A stretch of 8,728 nt of DNA from Campylobacteraceae bacterium (GTDB lineage Bacteria; Campylobacterota; Campylobacteria; Campylobacterales; Sulfurospirillaceae), in NCBI GenBank assembly GCA_027055635.1, contig JALUMZ010000193.1, forward strand, positions 1-8,728, written 5' to 3'. The notes beneath the pieces were generated by a model. It worked only from the letters and a program-made list of their open reading frames with translations, made no database searches and had not been told where the DNA came from. Position 1 is the first letter of the stretch. Each line of letters opens with the position of its first letter. Below, one piece after another: positions 6,378 to 8,728 of this stretch. The position numbers and the translations under genes were made by a program.

Positions 6378-6378
6378 A

Positions 6379-7311
6379 ATGTTAGATTTAGCGATAATAG
6401 GCGGCGGTCCTGCAGGATTGACTGCCGGACTTTATGCAACAAGAGGCGGCTTAAAAGAAGTTGTTATGTTTGAAAAAGGTATGCCCGGAGGTCAGATTAC
6501 GAGTAGTAGTGAGATAGAAAACTACCCTGGAGTTTTAGAGGTGATGAGTGGAATGGACTTGATGCAGCATTGGCCACAGCAATGCATGAGGTTTGGACTG
6601 AAACATCGTATGGATGAAGTAAGTAGAGTTTCAAAAAGAGAAGATGGGGTTTTTGAAGTATCTCTTCTTGGTGGTGAGGTTGTAGAGGCTAAAAGCGTGA
6701 TAGTTTGCACGGGAAGTACTCCAAGAAGATCTGGTGTAAGAGGAGAAAGTCTCTTCTTTGGAAGAGGCGTAAGCACTTGTGCTACATGTGATGGATTTTT
6801 TTATAAAAACCAAGAAGTAGCAGTCTTGGGTGGCGGTGACACCGCTCTTGAAGAGGCTTTGTATCTTGCAAATATATGCTCTAAAGTCTATTTGATTCAT
6901 AGAAGAGATGAGTTTCGTGCAAGTCCTGTTACAGTAGAGAAAGTAAAAAATAATCAAAAAATCGAATTAGTTTTAAACTCAGTAGTAGATGAAATAGCAG
7001 GAGATGATAGCGGAGTAAATAGTATCTATGTTGAAGATAAACACGGAAACAAAAGAGATATAAGGGTTCCTGGTATCTTTGTTTTTGTTGGCATGGATGT
7101 AAATAATCAGATACTTATGCAAGAAGATGGCTCAGCACTTTGTAAATTGAGTGAAAATGGAAATGTTATAGTTGATCTGAAGATGCACACTTCGGTAGAG
7201 GGGCTTTTTGCAGCCGGAGATTTGAGAATTGATGCATCAAAACAGGTGGTTTGTGCAGCAGGAGATGGTGCAACTGCCGGTATTCAAGCTTTGGAGTATG
7301 TAAATGAGTGA
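6379..7311 (+). CDS. trxB: Thioredoxin reductase (NADPH/FAD flavoprotein)
   Basis: Low-molecular-weight bacterial thioredoxin-disulfide reductase of 310 residues, the usual size. It passes electrons from NADPH through FAD and a cysteine pair to thioredoxin. The N-terminal FAD motif is IIGGGPAGL (6-14), followed by GGQITSSSEIENYPG. The redox pair sits in CATCDG (Cys134, Cys137), directly ahead of the NADPH-binding motif VAVLGGGDTALEEA, and HRRDEFRAS supplies the NADP-phosphate-type contacts. The second FAD site is GLFAAGDLR near the C-terminus. AAGGA-type sequence (AAGGA, 6368-6372) lies 6 bases before the ATG, and the gene begins 1 base after the preceding stop, so it is co-translated with the small membrane protein. 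The C-terminus overlaps the proposed dapB start. Confidence 0.96.
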   Translation: MLDLAIIGGGPAGLTAGLYATRGGLKEVVMFEKGMPGGQITSSSEIENYPGVLEVMSGMDLMQHWPQQCMRFGLKHRMDEVSRVSKREDGVFEVSLLGGEVVEAKSVIVCTGSTPRRSGVRGESLFFGRGVSTCATCDGFFYKNQEVAVLGGGDTALEEALYLANICSKVYLIHRRDEFRASPVTVEKVKNNQKIELVLNSVVDEIAGDDSGVNSIYVEDKHGNKRDIRVPGIFVFVGMDVNNQILMQEDGSALCKLSENGNVIVDLKMHTSVEGLFAAGDLRIDASKQVVCAAGDGATAGIQALEYVNE

Positions 7312-8086
7312 AAATAAAATGATAAAAGTAGGAATCCACGGCTCTACAGGAAGAGTTGGTCATCTACTGATAGAAAACCTAAAAAATGATGAACTTGCAA
7401 AGCCTTATATGCTTCATGCAATAGAGGAGTTTACCTTTGCTTTACCAAATGATGTGAGTATTACAGAGTCATATAGCGAGCTGTTTAAAAATAGTGATGT
7501 TGTTATAGATTTTACTATTGCATTTGCCACTGAAACTCTCTTAGAAGCTGCTCTAGAGAGTCCAACACCTTTGGTTATAGGCACAACAGGATTGAGCACA
7601 CATCAGCAAAATTTACTAAGCGAAGCTTCAAGATTGATGCCAATTTTATATGCTACGAACATGTCTTTGGGGGTTGCGGTATTAAATAAGCTAGCATCTT
7701 TGGCTTCAAAGAGTTTGAGTGATTTTGATATAGAAATAGTAGAGCAACACCATAGATATAAAAAAGATGCTCCTAGCGGAACAGCTATGACCTTGGGTGA
7801 AAATGTTGCAAAAGCCAGAGGGCTAGAGCTTGAAAAAGTAAGGGTTAGCGGAAGAAATGGTTTAATAGGCGAGAGAAGCAAAGATGAGATCGCTATTATG
7901 GCACTTCGTGGAGGAGATATTGTAGGGCGACATACGGTTGGATTTTATAACGATGGAGAGTTTATAGAGTTAAACCATACAGCAACCAGTAGAGATACTT
8001 TTGCAAAGGGAGCTATTAGAGCTGCCAAATGGATAGTAAATCAAAAAAATGGGCTTTATAGTATAAATGATTGTTTGGGTATCTAA
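7304..8086 (+). CDS. dapB: 4-hydroxy-tetrahydrodipicolinate reductase
   Basis: Reduces 4-hydroxy-tetrahydrodipicolinate with NAD(P)H on the way to diaminopimelate and lysine, so it feeds both protein and peptidoglycan synthesis. The nucleotide-binding motif GIHGSTGRVG is at 10-19, VIGTTG follows in the middle, and the catalytic/substrate motif EQHHRYKKDAPSGTA contains His149, His150 and Lys153, corresponding to His159, His160 and Lys163 of E. coli. ALRGGDIVGRHTV matches the C-terminal part of the family. The start at 7304 is chosen because GGAG (7293-7296) has a 7-base spacing and overlap with trxB is short (8 bases). An in-frame ATG at 7319 (MIKVGI) fits the typical family N-terminus equally well and cannot be excluded. 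With 260 residues (255 from the later start) it is of normal size. Confidence 0.93.
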   Translation: MSENKMIKVGIHGSTGRVGHLLIENLKNDELAKPYMLHAIEEFTFALPNDVSITESYSELFKNSDVVIDFTIAFATETLLEAALESPTPLVIGTTGLSTHQQNLLSEASRLMPILYATNMSLGVAVLNKLASLASKSLSDFDIEIVEQHHRYKKDAPSGTAMTLGENVAKARGLELEKVRVSGRNGLIGERSKDEIAIMALRGGDIVGRHTVGFYNDGEFIELNHTATSRDTFAKGAIRAAKWIVNQKNGLYSINDCLGI

Positions 8087-8096
8087 AGGAAAATAA

Positions 8097-8728
8097 ATGT
8101 GTGCAATAGTTGGTGTATTTGGTTCAAAAGAGGCTTCAAGAGTGGCTTACTACTCACTTTTTGCTATGCAACATCGCGGGCAAGAGGCTACTGGTATAAG
8201 TGCAAGTGATGGTAAAAACATAAGAAAAGTAAAGAAAAAAGGTTTAGTCACAGAGGTATTTGATGAAACAGCACTTAAGTATCTTGAAGGAGATATGGCA
8301 ATTGGACACAACAGATACTCCACAGCTGGAAGTAAATCAGTCATAGACGCTCAGCCTATATTTGCCAACTATAAACTTGGAGAGATATCAATAGCACACA
8401 ATGGAAACCTTATAAATGGGAAAGAGGTCAAAGATATGCTTATAGATGAGGGAGCTATTTTTCAGTCCGATATGGATACTGAAAATATAATTCATCTTAT
8501 AGCAAGAAGTCACAAAGAGCATCTTAAAGACAGAATTATAGAGGCGTTAAATATCATAAAAGGCGCATATTGCTTGGTAATCCAAGGAAGAAATAAAATT
8601 TTTGCCATAAGAGATAGGTATGGCGTTAGACCTTTCTCTTTGGGGCAACTAGAGGATGGTGGATATATAGTCTCAAGTGAAACTTGTGCGTTCGATTTAA
8701 TCGGTGCAAAGTTTATAAGAGATATAAG
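8097..8728 (+). CDS. purF: Amidophosphoribosyltransferase, N-terminal part (cut by the window end)
   Basis: First enzyme of purine synthesis: transfers the glutamine amide nitrogen to PRPP to give phosphoribosylamine. Only 210 complete codons of the expected 450-500 are in the window, covering the class II glutamine amidotransferase domain. Cys2 (MCAIVGVFG) would be the N-terminal nucleophile after Met removal, with no propeptide, as in the E. coli enzyme. Glutamine-site motifs follow: QHRGQE (25-30), GHNRYSTAG (70-78), AHNGNL (100-105) and SDMDTE (124-129), then RDRYGVRP. The PRPP-binding domain and any cluster-binding cysteines lie beyond the end. AAAGGA (8085-8090) gives a good ribosome binding site 6 bases before the ATG, 10 bases after dapB, so it is probably in the same operon. 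Confidence 0.95.
   Translation, partial: MCAIVGVFGSKEASRVAYYSLFAMQHRGQEATGISASDGKNIRKVKKKGLVTEVFDETALKYLEGDMAIGHNRYSTAGSKSVIDAQPIFANYKLGEISIAHNGNLINGKEVKDMLIDEGAIFQSDMDTENIIHLIARSHKEHLKDRIIEALNIIKGAYCLVIQGRNKIFAIRDRYGVRPFSLGQLEDGGYIVSSETCAFDLIGAKFIRDI

Noticed and set aside
6379..7311. trxB as a ferredoxin-NADP reductase-like homologue rather than true thioredoxin reductase
   Set aside because: The CATC redox pair at 134-137 is intact and the NADPH motif follows directly, and trxA is in the same unit, so genuine thioredoxin reductase is the better call.

Overview
The window is AT-rich, densely packed, and coded entirely on the + strand. It reads as chromosome of a campylobacterotum (epsilonproteobacterium), most like a Sulfurimonas/Sulfuricurvum-type organism. 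That placement rests on the protein sequences, the base composition, and a gene order (rlmB, RodZ-like membrane protein, periplasmic protein, aminotransferase, hom, yraN, trxA, trxB) that matches, from memory, the Campylobacter jejuni block Cj0153c to Cj0146c. No database search was possible.

Region 1 (1-152) has no recognisable gene. It holds nested inverted repeats around 5-62 and a promoter-like element at 124-146 that almost touches the rlmB start codon. Region 2 (153-5476) looks like one transcription unit: rlmB (23S rRNA 2'-O-methyltransferase), a RodZ-like inner-membrane protein and an exported protein of unknown function, coupled by short overlaps. A 120-base gap with two strong hairpins follows, the second touching the next Shine-Dalgarno sequence. 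After it come an AlaC/DapL-type aminotransferase, homoserine dehydrogenase and a YraN-family protein, again overlapping or abutting.

Region 3 (5477-8728) begins with a clear promoter at 5515-5537. It carries trxA, a small membrane-anchored protein that looks like a thioredoxin fold without cysteines, trxB, dapB and the start of purF, which runs off the window end. TrxA and TrxB form the cytoplasmic disulfide-reducing system. DapB (lysine and meso-diaminopimelate for peptidoglycan), Hom (threonine and methionine) and the aminotransferase serve the aspartate family and alanine, and PurF opens purine synthesis.

Most of this is ordinary core genome. The parts worth a second look are the cysteine-less thioredoxin-like protein between trxA and trxB, the structured leader before the aminotransferase, the RodZ-like/exported protein pair behind rlmB, the predicted leaderless rlmB transcript with a 12-base box shared with the trxA promoter, and the palindromic sequence upstream of rlmB. 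I found no CRISPR array, RNA gene, intact mobile element or defence system.
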